From CAIVPM01 sp049242885 (GTDB lineage: Bacteria; Bacteroidota; Bacteroidia; Chitinophagales; Chitinophagaceae): a stretch of 7,446 bases of DNA. The stretch covers positions 1-7,446 of the forward strand of contig JBMLOQ010000025.1 of the NCBI GenBank assembly GCA_049242885.1, written 5' to 3'. This document shows, in pieces, positions 1 through 6,516 of this stretch; position 1 is the stretch's first letter, and every line of letters begins with the position of its first letter. The notes beneath the pieces are model-generated. The model had not been told where the DNA came from. It made no database searches and was given only the letters and a program-made list of their open reading frames with translations. A program made the position numbers and the translations under genes.

Positions 1-1636
1 TTAAATTTAATCCTGCACTTTGAGGTACAAATCTACAAACACCACCAACGCAAATTAGTCCACCTCTTTGCCTTCCATAACTAAACTGTAACCTAAAGGC
101 ATTTTTATTATAAGTTGCTCCTACATTATAAAAATGCAAAGGATTGTTTTTGTTGCTATTGCCATAATTAAATAAATCGCTTGCAAAAACCCCAAAACTA
201 CTTCCAAAATTATATTCTACTAAGCCTGCAACCCAATTATTAAATCTTCCTTTTGACCATTGATGTTGCAATTCCCAACGAATGGATTTTCCTTTTTTTA
301 GTTGATGTGTATTGTCTACAATAATAGTATTTGCATAAACTTCTCCAACAGCTTCTTCTACATATCTAGTATTGTAATATTGATTTAAATAGGTTATTAC
401 ACTTTGCCAATTTTTGGTCCATTTCTTTTTCACTTCAATGCTAAAGTCGCTATAATACTTTTCTCCAAGTCCAAAACCAGGGCTTGCATATTTTCTTTGC
501 AAAGCATCATACCGTCCTTGTAACCCTCCCCAATAAGAAAAATTTGCAGAAAAACTAGTGCCATATTTTCCACCCCAAAAAGTGTGTTTTTGGGCATTAA
601 AAAATACATCTACTTGTCCACCTATTTCTCCAGATTTGTTTCTATTGGGTTCAAAAGTTATTGAAGGCTGGGCTGCATAAACATAAATATTGGCAAGGCT
701 GTAATCGTACTGTTTTGTAAGTGCAGGTACAAAATTTAGAATTGCTTGGCTATAACTATTTCCTGCATATTTTCTTTCAGAATACATTGCAAAATTCTCT
801 GTTCTTCTAAGATTGGTTGTAATACCAAAGTTTTTTTTGGTATAGGAAAGATTCGCTAAATACACATCACCATCAAACAAAAATTCGGGTCTTATATTTC
901 CAAACTCAACCAAAGCATCCTTACTCTTGAAAGCATACTCAAATTCAGCAGAAAAACCACCAATTGACAGATTGCTTCTAAAACTAGATAAAAATGTATT
1001 TTTTGTAAGGTTTGCTACAAAAGGGTTAGCCTCATTTCGATTTACATAACTAAGACCTAATCCATATTTTATTTTTTTAGCTTTTAGGATTGTAGAAAGT
1101 TCGATTTCAGTATTTACACCTGCAACATTGCTGTTGGTTAAGTCAAATGCAAAACCATTGCGTTGTCTGCCAAAAAGGGTTGTAATTTTAATAGTATTTA
1201 AAGGCTTATAATTAACAAGGATACCATTTAAAGAATTGGCAATTCCAAGTTGTCTATCTTCCCATGTTCTTAAAACTAACCCACTTCCAAATTGTGTATA
1301 AAAATGACCAATAGTGGCATCGAATTTTAATTTATCGTTTTTATAATTAACATAAAAAGTGCCAACATTTGTGCCATTTAGCTGAGGCGAAAAGTTTAAT
1401 AATGCTTTTTTTTCGTATGACTCTATTTGAATTCCTGTGGTAAAATTTTTATGCCTATAATCTAGCCTAATGTAATTGTTGCTTCTAAGTCTATTTAAAG
1501 CATCTATAGATTCAAGCTTTACTTTTTCATCATCTATGTAATAAGCTGCATTAGATTCTACACTTCCGCTTAATTGGGCTTCAACACAATTAGTTGCAAA
1601 ATAAAGTACACAAAAAATAACTAGCTTTTGCCTCAT
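1..1636 (-). CDS. DUF6029-type outer-membrane barrel protein, 3' end outside the window
   Basis: Reading from ATG at 1636 down to base 1 gives 545 uninterrupted codons (checked line by line) and no stop, so the C-terminus lies beyond the left edge. Residues 1-20 form a type I signal peptide ending V-E-A before Gln21. The mature part is rich in aromatic and Gly/Asn residues in alternating short stretches, as in an outer-membrane beta-barrel. Two blocks match what I know of the Bacteroidota DUF6029 family: GHFYTQFGSGLVLRTWEDR at 110-128, and a C-terminal ICVGGVCRFVP at 528-538. The mature protein has only two cysteines, C529 and C534. The gene starts 2 bp after the stop of the TlpA-like gene, so the two are almost certainly co-transcribed and perhaps translationally coupled. 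No Shine-Dalgarno motif is visible. The molecular function of the family is unknown to me; the barrel and the outer-membrane location are inferences. Probably only a short C-terminal strand is missing. Confidence 0.85.
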   Translation of the reverse strand, partial: MRQKLVIFCVLYFATNCVEAQLSGSVESNAAYYIDDEKVKLESIDALNRLRSNNYIRLDYRHKNFTTGIQIESYEKKALLNFSPQLNGTNVGTFYVNYKNDKLKFDATIGHFYTQFGSGLVLRTWEDRQLGIANSLNGILVNYKPLNTIKITTLFGRQRNGFAFDLTNSNVAGVNTEIELSTILKAKKIKYGLGLSYVNRNEANPFVANLTKNTFLSSFRSNLSIGGFSAEFEYAFKSKDALVEFGNIRPEFLFDGDVYLANLSYTKKNFGITTNLRRTENFAMYSERKYAGNSYSQAILNFVPALTKQYDYSLANIYVYAAQPSITFEPNRNKSGEIGGQVDVFFNAQKHTFWGGKYGTSFSANFSYWGGLQGRYDALQRKYASPGFGLGEKYYSDFSIEVKKKWTKNWQSVITYLNQYYNTRYVEEAVGEVYANTIIVDNTHQLKKGKSIRWELQHQWSKGRFNNWVAGLVEYNFGSSFGVFASDLFNYGNSNKNNPLHFYNVGATYNKNAFRLQFSYGRQRGGLICVGGVCRFVPQSAGLNL

Positions 1637-1638
1637 AC

Positions 1639-2127
1639 TTATTGATTTTCTGTTATGATTTTTTTAATTACAGTTTCATCGCCAGCAACATATCCTGCAT
1701 GCCTATATAAAACTTTCCCATTTTTTATGATTACTGTAAATGGAATATTAGCAACATTTAATTCTCTTTTTAAATCTTGATTTTTGTCTAAAAGTACATT
1801 AAATCCCCAACCCTTGCCATTTGCTAGTGGCTTAACACGCTTGTCAGTTCTACTATCATCAGTAGAAATGGCGTATAAATTAAACTTCAATTCTTTTTTC
1901 CAATCTGCATATTCTTCATGAATAGCAGAAAGTTCGTTTAAGCAAGGAACACACCAACTTGCCCAAAAACACAACACAACAACTGAATCTTTTTGTGCAT
2001 TAATTTGACTTGTAGAAAAACTTGCACCATTCATATCAACTAAGTTGATTTCTGGAAGCATTTGTGCTTTTGCACTAAAGAATAATAAACTGCTAGAAAC
2101 AGCAAGAAGAGCAACTAATTTCTTCAT
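1639..2127 (-). CDS. TlpA/ResA-like periplasmic thioredoxin-fold protein
   Basis: A 162-residue exported thioredoxin-like protein. The signal peptide is residues 1-21 (Lys-Lys, hydrophobic core, A-K-A before Gln22). The thioredoxin fold follows, with the active site W58-C59-V60-P61-C62 in the context CFWASWCVPC, a central ISTDD stretch near 87-91 and the cis-proline in NIPFTVI (P129). WCxPC is typical of TlpA/ResA/DsbE-type thiol-disulfide oxidoreductases that act in the periplasm, usually as reductants of specific partner proteins. An extra cysteine, C53, lies six residues before the active site. The length is normal for a minimal single-domain member, without the N-terminal extension of many Bacteroidota TlpA paralogues. 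The partner is unknown, but the next gene, only 2 bp downstream, encodes a barrel with one cysteine pair, and the divergent neighbour is another CxxC protein. This suggests an envelope redox pathway, which is inference. Start at the ATG at 2127. Confidence 0.9.
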   Translation of the reverse strand: MKKLVALLAVSSSLLFFSAKAQMLPEINLVDMNGASFSTSQINAQKDSVVVLCFWASWCVPCLNELSAIHEEYADWKKELKFNLYAISTDDSRTDKRVKPLANGKGWGFNVLLDKNQDLKRELNVANIPFTVIIKNGKVLYRHAGYVAGDETVIKKIITENQ

Positions 2128-2240
2128 ATTATTTTTTTTGATTTATATACGCCAGCTTTAAAAAATCATTACACTTTTTTTATAATATTTATTTTTTGTA
2201 AGTAATTTTTTTGCATTACGTATTTCATTAAAAAATAAAT
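2128..2240. promoter_or_regulatory. Divergent intergenic spacer carrying both promoters
   Basis: The 113 bp between the TlpA-like gene (minus) and the Omp28-like gene (plus) must hold the start signals for both. By hand count only about 17 of the 113 bases are G or C. I found no exact Bacteroidota-type -7 element (TAnnTTTG) on either strand; the nearest on plus is a TAA-T-run-G at 2203-2213, with too long a T-run. Both starts are preceded by A-rich sequence rather than a Shine-Dalgarno motif, as is normal in this phylum. Promoter function is inferred from the divergent layout alone. Confidence 0.5.
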
Positions 2241-3275
2241 ATGAAATATCTATTAAGCACAATCGGGTTAATTGGTTTTTTAATTTCAAGTCAATCTTGT
2301 ACAAAAACCGAATCAGACTTTAATACTAATAATACAGAAACGATAACAATAAGTACAAGTTCAAATAATGTTAATACTGGAACTGCTGTAAGTTTTACAG
2401 TTTTATCTTCTATAAACAGCAATAATGTAACCAACAGTAGCAAGATTTTTGTAAATGGAGCTGAAATTTCTGGTAGCAGTTTTACTTTTAATACAATAGG
2501 AACTTTTGCTGTTTTTGCAACAAAAGGCAGCATTACAAGCAATGTAGTTACAATAAACGTTACAGCAGCAACTATTGCAAGTTTTAAACATAATGTATTA
2601 GTAGAAGAATACTCTGGCAACTGGTGTGGTAATTGTCCAAGAATTTTGCATGCTGTGAATTTATTAAAACAACAAACTCCTAGAGCCATTGTAGTGAGTA
2701 CTCATTTATTTGGAGGCGACCCTTTAATTAGCAGTGATGGTAATGCATTAGCAAGCCAAGAAAATATAACAAGTGTCCCATCTGGTAGAATAAACAAAAC
2801 TACTACTTGGAATGGTCCACACGATCAAAATGTAAATCAGGTAATAAATACAATAGCTGCATCATCAAATCTTGGATTAGCAATTAAATCATCAGTTATG
2901 GGTAGTAACTTAAACGTAACAATTAATGTGGGTTATGCACAAGCGTTATCTGGCAGTGCAAAGTTGGTTGTTTATATTGTAGAGGATAGATTGTTTGGTA
3001 CACAAGCAAACTATTCAGCAAATTTATTTGGAGGTCTATCTAGCATCCCTAACTTTCAATACAATGGGGTTTTGCGTAAAGCTGTAAGTAGCTTACAAGG
3101 CGATGTAATACCAAATTCAGGTGCTGATAATGCAAAAGATTACACTGTAAACCTGCCAAGTAATATAGCCAATATAGCTAATGCAAAAATTGTAGCTTTT
3201 GTTTTAAATAGCAGTGGAACTGTAGTAAATGTTCAAGAAGCTAAAATTGGTGAAATAAAGGCTTATGAAAGGTAA
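2241..3275 (+). CDS. Omp28-family outer-membrane lipoprotein with thioredoxin-like CxxC
   Basis: A 344-residue predicted lipoprotein. The N-terminus is a hydrophobic signal ending S-S-Q-S-C, with C20 as the likely lipidated residue; the lipobox is loose but of a kind seen in Bacteroidota. Residues about 33-108 are Ser/Thr/Asn-rich beta sequence resembling an Ig-like domain. From about 118 comes the Omp28 block: VEEYSGNWCGNCPR with active-site-like C129-G-N-C132, then a thioredoxin-like region ending at SVPSGRIN (P180 in the cis-proline position), then a C-terminal beta domain with the family-like NGVLRKAV near 275-282. C129 and C132 are the only cysteines besides C20. Omp28 proteins were first described as Porphyromonas surface antigens; their biochemical role is not established. 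The gene is divergent from the TlpA-like gene and closed by its own terminator, so it is probably monocistronic. Whether it faces the periplasm or the surface cannot be told: acidic residues follow C20 only from +4. Confidence 0.88.
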   Translation: MKYLLSTIGLIGFLISSQSCTKTESDFNTNNTETITISTSSNNVNTGTAVSFTVLSSINSNNVTNSSKIFVNGAEISGSSFTFNTIGTFAVFATKGSITSNVVTINVTAATIASFKHNVLVEEYSGNWCGNCPRILHAVNLLKQQTPRAIVVSTHLFGGDPLISSDGNALASQENITSVPSGRINKTTTWNGPHDQNVNQVINTIAASSNLGLAIKSSVMGSNLNVTINVGYAQALSGSAKLVVYIVEDRLFGTQANYSANLFGGLSSIPNFQYNGVLRKAVSSLQGDVIPNSGADNAKDYTVNLPSNIANIANAKIVAFVLNSSGTVVNVQEAKIGEIKAYER

Positions 3276-3321
3276 ATATGTAAGATTTAGGCAATAGATT
3301 TCATGGTGTTTATAAATGAAG

Positions 3322-3353
3322 GGTGGGTAGCAAATTTGCTGCCCACCTTTTTT
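3322..3353 (+). terminator. Strong rho-independent terminator after the Omp28-like gene
   Basis: Two 13-base arms, 3322-3334 (GGTGGGTAGCAAA) and 3335-3347 (TTTGCTGCCCACC), pair throughout with a single T-G wobble; the innermost bases form the turn. A run of six T follows at 3348-3353. It lies 46 bp past the Omp28-like stop and on the same strand. It is by far the most GC-rich element between genes in the window. It falls inside the longest upstream extension of the next open frame, which argues for the later start of that gene. Confidence 0.92.
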
Positions 3354-3365
3354 AATTGCCACAAG

Positions 3366-3399
3366 TTTGAACAGAAAACACTAAATTCCCTCAAATTTG
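3366..3399 (+). promoter_or_regulatory. Possible Bacteroidota-type promoter for the trmH-like gene
   Basis: TTTG at 3366-3369 and CAAATTTG at 3392-3399 resemble the Bacteroidota -33 (TTTG) and -7 (TAnnTTTG) elements, separated by 22 bp, with one mismatch (C for T) in the -7 box. This would place the transcript start only a few bases before the ATG at 3408, giving a very short leader. Some promoter is needed here because a strong terminator sits just upstream. The exact boxes are a guess. Confidence 0.35.
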
Positions 3400-3407
3400 C
3401 ACCAATT

Positions 3408-3995
3408 ATGACAATTGAAAGGAGAGAAAAACTACTAAAGGTTTTAAAGCAAAGGCAAGCAAACCTTACTGTGGTTATGGAAAATGTGCAAGATCCCCAT
3501 AACATCAGTGCTGTGATGCGTACTTGCGATGCTGTAGGTATTCAAGATATTTACATACTAAATACAAAAATTCCACGACATAAAAAATTTGGCCCAAAAA
3601 GTAGTAGTAGTGCTTTAAAATGGCTTACAATACATCAGTTTGAAGACGTGCAACTATGTTTTGAAGCATTACGAAAAAACTATACCACAATTTTAACAAC
3701 ACACCTAAGTAGCGATGCCATAGGTTTGTATGAAATTGACTTTACCAAAAGCGTAGCTTTGGTATTTGGAAACGAACATTTGGGTGTATCTGATGAAACT
3801 AGAGCAATGGCAGATGGTAATTTTATAATCCCTCAAATGGGAATTATACAAAGCTTAAATATTAGTGTGGCTTGTGCAGTAAGTATTTATGAAGCTTGCC
3901 GACAAAAAATTGCAATAGGAGCCTATGCAAAATCTACAATGCCACAGCAAAAAATGGATAATTTATTAAGCCAATGGGGGCTAGAAAACGAATAA
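3408..3995 (+). CDS. trmH: SpoU/TrmH-family RNA 2'-O-methyltransferase
   Basis: A 195-residue SPOUT-class methyltransferase that uses S-adenosylmethionine to methylate a ribose 2'-OH, most likely Gm18 of tRNA, in the cytoplasm. The three family motifs are intact: motif 1 around N26-R38 (ENVQDPHNISAVMRTCDA, R38 being the expected catalytic arginine), motif 2 LVFGNEHLG at 118-126, and motif 3 IPQMGIIQSLNISVACAVS at 141-159, which forms the knotted cofactor site. The N-terminal basic helix ERREKLLKVLKQRQ and a short C-terminal tail after motif 3 match TrmH rather than the larger RlmB-type proteins with an extra N-terminal substrate domain. The frame is open back to an ATG at 3303, but that start would translate through the terminator at 3322-3353 and add residues unlike the family, so I chose the ATG at 3408. 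The substrate (tRNA versus another RNA) is inferred. The deacetylase gene follows 11 bp downstream. Confidence 0.88.
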   Translation: MTIERREKLLKVLKQRQANLTVVMENVQDPHNISAVMRTCDAVGIQDIYILNTKIPRHKKFGPKSSSSALKWLTIHQFEDVQLCFEALRKNYTTILTTHLSSDAIGLYEIDFTKSVALVFGNEHLGVSDETRAMADGNFIIPQMGIIQSLNISVACAVSIYEACRQKIAIGAYAKSTMPQQKMDNLLSQWGLENE

Positions 3996-4006
3996 CAAAA
4001 TTAATA

Positions 4007-4855
4007 ATGAAGATGTTTTTTTTAAATATAGTTTTAAGCTGTACATTTTTAATCTCTTGCAGCAATAAAAATACAAAAGTTGACAAAAAAGAGGTTTCAA
4101 AAGTTGTAGATACAACCGTGCAAGCAAAAGAAAAGGAGAGTATAAATAGTCAACTACAAAGTACACCAATTGTGTATGATTCTACAAAAAAGTATGTGTA
4201 CTTAACTTTTGATGATGGTCCACAACCAGGTACTGTACAATGTTTTAATGCATGTAAAAATGCAAACATTAAGGCCACCTTTTTTATGGTGGGTGCTCAT
4301 GCAAGTTCGCCACAATTAAAGCAAATTGTAAAAGATATAAAATTAGCGTATCCGCAAAGCTTGCTATCAAATCACAGCTATACTCATGCAAATGGAAGAT
4401 ACCAGTACTTTTACAATCACCCACAAATGGCAGCAGCAGATTTTTTTAAGGCACAACAATCTCTCGAAGTTCCATTTAAAATAATTCGTTTGCCTGGCAA
4501 CACCTCTTGGGTTTTAAATAATAAACTAAAAGCAAGTAATCAAACTAAGGCTGTTTGTAAAATACTCGATAGTGTTGGTTACAATGTAATTGGTTGGGAT
4601 ATAGAATGGAATTTTAGAAGGGGAAGTTCGTACCCTGTAGAAAGTGCTGAGAAAATGTATAGTAAAATAGTAAGTGCTTTAAACAATAACAATACAATGC
4701 AAAAAAATCATGTAGTAATTCTTACCCACGATAGAATGTTTAGAAACAAAGAGCATACCGATTCATTAATAAAATTTATAAACCTAGTAAAACAAAACCC
4801 AAATTATGTTTTTGAAACATTAGATCATTATCCCAATTTAAAAAAACCATTATAA
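4007..4855 (+). CDS. Polysaccharide deacetylase (NodB domain) lipoprotein
   Basis: A 282-residue carbohydrate-esterase-4-type protein expected to remove N-acetyl groups from a polysaccharide or peptidoglycan outside the cytoplasm. The start at 4007 gives a compact lipoprotein signal, FLISC with C18 as the lipid site; an in-frame ATG at 3974 would overlap trmH, and one at 4013 is also possible. Residues about 20-60 are a Lys/Ser/Gln-rich linker. The NodB domain motifs are: TFDDGP at 67-72 (D69 catalytic base, D70 metal), H123-S-Y-T-H127 (metal histidines), RLPGN at 161-165, a W197-D198 strand, and LTHD at 239-242 (H241 catalytic acid). All catalytic and metal residues are therefore present. 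Motif 3 reads R-L-P-G rather than the usual R-x-P-[YFW], which points to a distinct subgroup and leaves the substrate open. It lies 11 bp after trmH on the same strand and is probably co-transcribed. The Lys-rich, acid-poor residues after C18 do not suggest surface export. Confidence 0.87.
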   Translation: MKMFFLNIVLSCTFLISCSNKNTKVDKKEVSKVVDTTVQAKEKESINSQLQSTPIVYDSTKKYVYLTFDDGPQPGTVQCFNACKNANIKATFFMVGAHASSPQLKQIVKDIKLAYPQSLLSNHSYTHANGRYQYFYNHPQMAAADFFKAQQSLEVPFKIIRLPGNTSWVLNNKLKASNQTKAVCKILDSVGYNVIGWDIEWNFRRGSSYPVESAEKMYSKIVSALNNNNTMQKNHVVILTHDRMFRNKEHTDSLIKFINLVKQNPNYVFETLDHYPNLKKPL

Positions 4856-4980
4856 ACTTTTTTGGTTTAAATATCTGTTGTTTAAAAAAGGTAGTTTAGA
4901 TTTATGCAATTTCAATAATTTAACATCCATTATGCAAATAAAATTGCACTTTTACTTTACTAAAATTACAATAAATAATT
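4856..4980 (+). promoter_or_regulatory. Spacer before the unknown secreted protein; presumed promoter region
   Basis: A 125-bp A/T-rich gap between two same-strand genes. I see no convincing terminator and no TAnnTTTG box. The octamer TTATGCAA occurs twice (4902-4909 and 4930-4937), 28 bp apart start to start, which may be chance. The start at 4981 is preceded by an A/T-rich stretch (AATAAATAATT) with no Shine-Dalgarno motif. A promoter for 4981-6507 probably lies here, since the gap is much larger than the 11-bp and 9-bp gaps on either side. Confidence 0.35.
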
Positions 4981-6507
4981 ATGATGAAGTTATATAAAAA
5001 TATACTCATTTTATGTTCTTTAGTTTTATCAAACACTATAGTAAACAGTCAACAAATTACTTACTCTGAAGTAGATAGAGATGAAGGGCGACTTAACGCT
5101 TATGAAGTAATTGGTAAGATTAATGGAAATATTTTGGTTTATAAAAACATAAGAGATGTTCATTACATACAAACCTTTAACAACGAAATGGTGGAAATAG
5201 AAAAGGTAAAACTTGACTATTTAACAGATAGGGTTTTTAACGTAGATTTTCTGTTGTATAAAGAATTTGTGTATTTATTTTATCAATACCAAAAAAGAAA
5301 TATAGTTTACTGTAATGCTGTAAAACTAGATGGTATGGGTAAAAAAAATGGGCAGGTTTTAGAGCTTGATACAACAGATGCTAGAACAATAGTAAACAAT
5401 AAATTATACGAGTTTTTATATAGTGAGGATAAGCAAAAAATTGCTTTTGTAAAAGTAAATAGTAAAGAAGAAAAGCAACATTTTGTAACAACCATATTGT
5501 TTGATAAAGATTTGCAACTACTGGAAAAAAAGAGACTTGGGGTTCCAATGCCCGATAGAAGTGATTATCTCACAGAATTTGTAATGAGTAATAAAGGAGA
5601 TATAAGCTTTTTAAGAGCATGGGGAAGCCAAAATGATAATATTAGTAAAATTACTTTACTAACAAAGGAGGAAGGAAACGCGTCATTGCAAGTGCAAGAA
5701 GTACTATCTCCAAAAACTGCTTTTTTAGATGATATAAAGGTAAAAGTAGATAACCTTAATAATAGTTTTATCCTCACATCATTTTATGCAAAAAAAAGAA
5801 GAGGAGACATAGAGGGTATTTATACAATTAAAATTGATAAGGATGAAAAGTTTATATCAAAAAATACCATTTTTGATGAAGATTTTAGATTTAATGCTAA
5901 AGGAGATCAATCTGCAAGAACGGCATTCAATGAATATTATATAAAACATATAATATCAAAAAAAGATGGAGGTTACATAGTTACAGCACAATGCGAGTAC
6001 ACAAGCACAAGAGGAGGAAATGGGTTTAATAGATGGGATAATTTTGGAACTCCATGGGGTATGAACAGCTTTGATTATTATAGTTTTGGTGGTGGAGGAA
6101 ACTTTTTTGCATCACCATGGAATAGATGGGGAAACAATAATTTCATTACAAGATTCTTTAGCGACAATATAGTTGTAATGAGTTTTGATGCTAATGGAAA
6201 TATGCAATGGAGCAATGTGCTATATAAAAGCCAGTTTGACGATAACTCAGATCAAAATCTTGGATTTGGATTGTTTAATACCGGTAATCAATTACATTTT
6301 TTATTCAACAAATCGGAGAAAAGACAAGTTTTTTTAACCGATAATAGCATCACTCCAGATGGTCAATTAATTCGAAATTCAACCTTAAAAAACTTAGATA
6401 AAGGCTACGATTTTTTACCACGATTTGCAAAGCAAACAGGGGCAAAACAAATAATTGTACCTTGCCTTTATCGCAATTACATTTGCTTTGCAAAGATTGA
6501 ATATTAA
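4981..6507 (+). CDS. Secreted conserved protein of unknown function with Gly/Asn/Trp-rich insert
   Basis: A 508-residue protein whose function I do not recognise. The N-terminus is a signal peptide of about 23 residues (hydrophobic 8-20, then V-N-S before Gln-Gln). The rest is made of repeated short beta-strand blocks alternating with charged turns, such as KINGNILVYKN at 46-56, KQKIAFVKVNS at 151-161, KGDISFLRAW at 205-214, GGYIVTAQCEY at 330-340 and NIVVMSFDANGNMQWSNVL at 396-414. This looks like a beta-propeller or a similar all-beta fold. Residues about 345-390 are an insert rich in Gly, Asn, Phe, Trp and Tyr. The C-terminus ends YRNYICFAKIEY. The overall pattern (VDFLLYKEFVYLFYQYQKRN near 88-107, SQFDD near 417-421, NTGNQLHFLFN near 433-443, NLDKGYDFLPR near 471-481) resembles, from memory, a conserved hypothetical family of Chitinophagaceae. 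Two adjacent ATGs (4981, 4984) are possible starts. A membrane protein follows 9 bp later, probably in the same operon. Location after export (periplasm or outside) is not known. Confidence 0.85.
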   Translation: MMKLYKNILILCSLVLSNTIVNSQQITYSEVDRDEGRLNAYEVIGKINGNILVYKNIRDVHYIQTFNNEMVEIEKVKLDYLTDRVFNVDFLLYKEFVYLFYQYQKRNIVYCNAVKLDGMGKKNGQVLELDTTDARTIVNNKLYEFLYSEDKQKIAFVKVNSKEEKQHFVTTILFDKDLQLLEKKRLGVPMPDRSDYLTEFVMSNKGDISFLRAWGSQNDNISKITLLTKEEGNASLQVQEVLSPKTAFLDDIKVKVDNLNNSFILTSFYAKKRRGDIEGIYTIKIDKDEKFISKNTIFDEDFRFNAKGDQSARTAFNEYYIKHIISKKDGGYIVTAQCEYTSTRGGNGFNRWDNFGTPWGMNSFDYYSFGGGGNFFASPWNRWGNNNFITRFFSDNIVVMSFDANGNMQWSNVLYKSQFDDNSDQNLGFGLFNTGNQLHFLFNKSEKRQVFLTDNSITPDGQLIRNSTLKNLDKGYDFLPRFAKQTGAKQIIVPCLYRNYICFAKIEY

Positions 6508-6516
6508 CAACATATT

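Noticed and set aside
2291..2689. Open frames on the minus strand (2291-2689 and 2403-2591) opposite the Omp28-like gene
   Set aside because: They lie wholly within a well-supported plus-strand gene; their translations are antisense to its Thr/Asn/Val codons and have no start context or domain.
3287..3505. Minus-strand frame of 72 codons across the terminator and the start of trmH
   Set aside because: Overlaps a strong terminator and a conserved gene; composition is that of a shadow frame.
3974..4006. Earlier ATG (3974) for the deacetylase, overlapping the end of trmH by 22 bp
   Set aside because: The extension MGARKRITKLI puts extra residues before an already complete lipoprotein signal that starts at 4007. 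It cannot be excluded outright.
3981..4169. Minus-strand frame of 62 codons opposite the deacetylase signal and linker region
   Set aside because: Leu/Tyr-rich antisense of A-rich codons; no independent support.
4844..4868. AAACCA / TGGTTT inverted repeat after the deacetylase stop, considered as a terminator
   Set aside because: Only 6 bp of stem, a 13-base loop, mostly A-T pairs, and no T-run after the right arm; the T-run is inside the loop.
4902..4937. Direct repeat of TTATGCAA, 28 bp apart, as a possible operator
   Set aside because: Two copies of an A/T-rich octamer in such sequence can easily arise by chance, and no symmetry or third copy supports a regulator site.
5307..5777. Two minus-strand frames (5307-5495 and 5565-5777) within the secreted protein gene
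   Set aside because: Shadows of a long open plus-strand gene with a coherent signal peptide and conserved-looking blocks.
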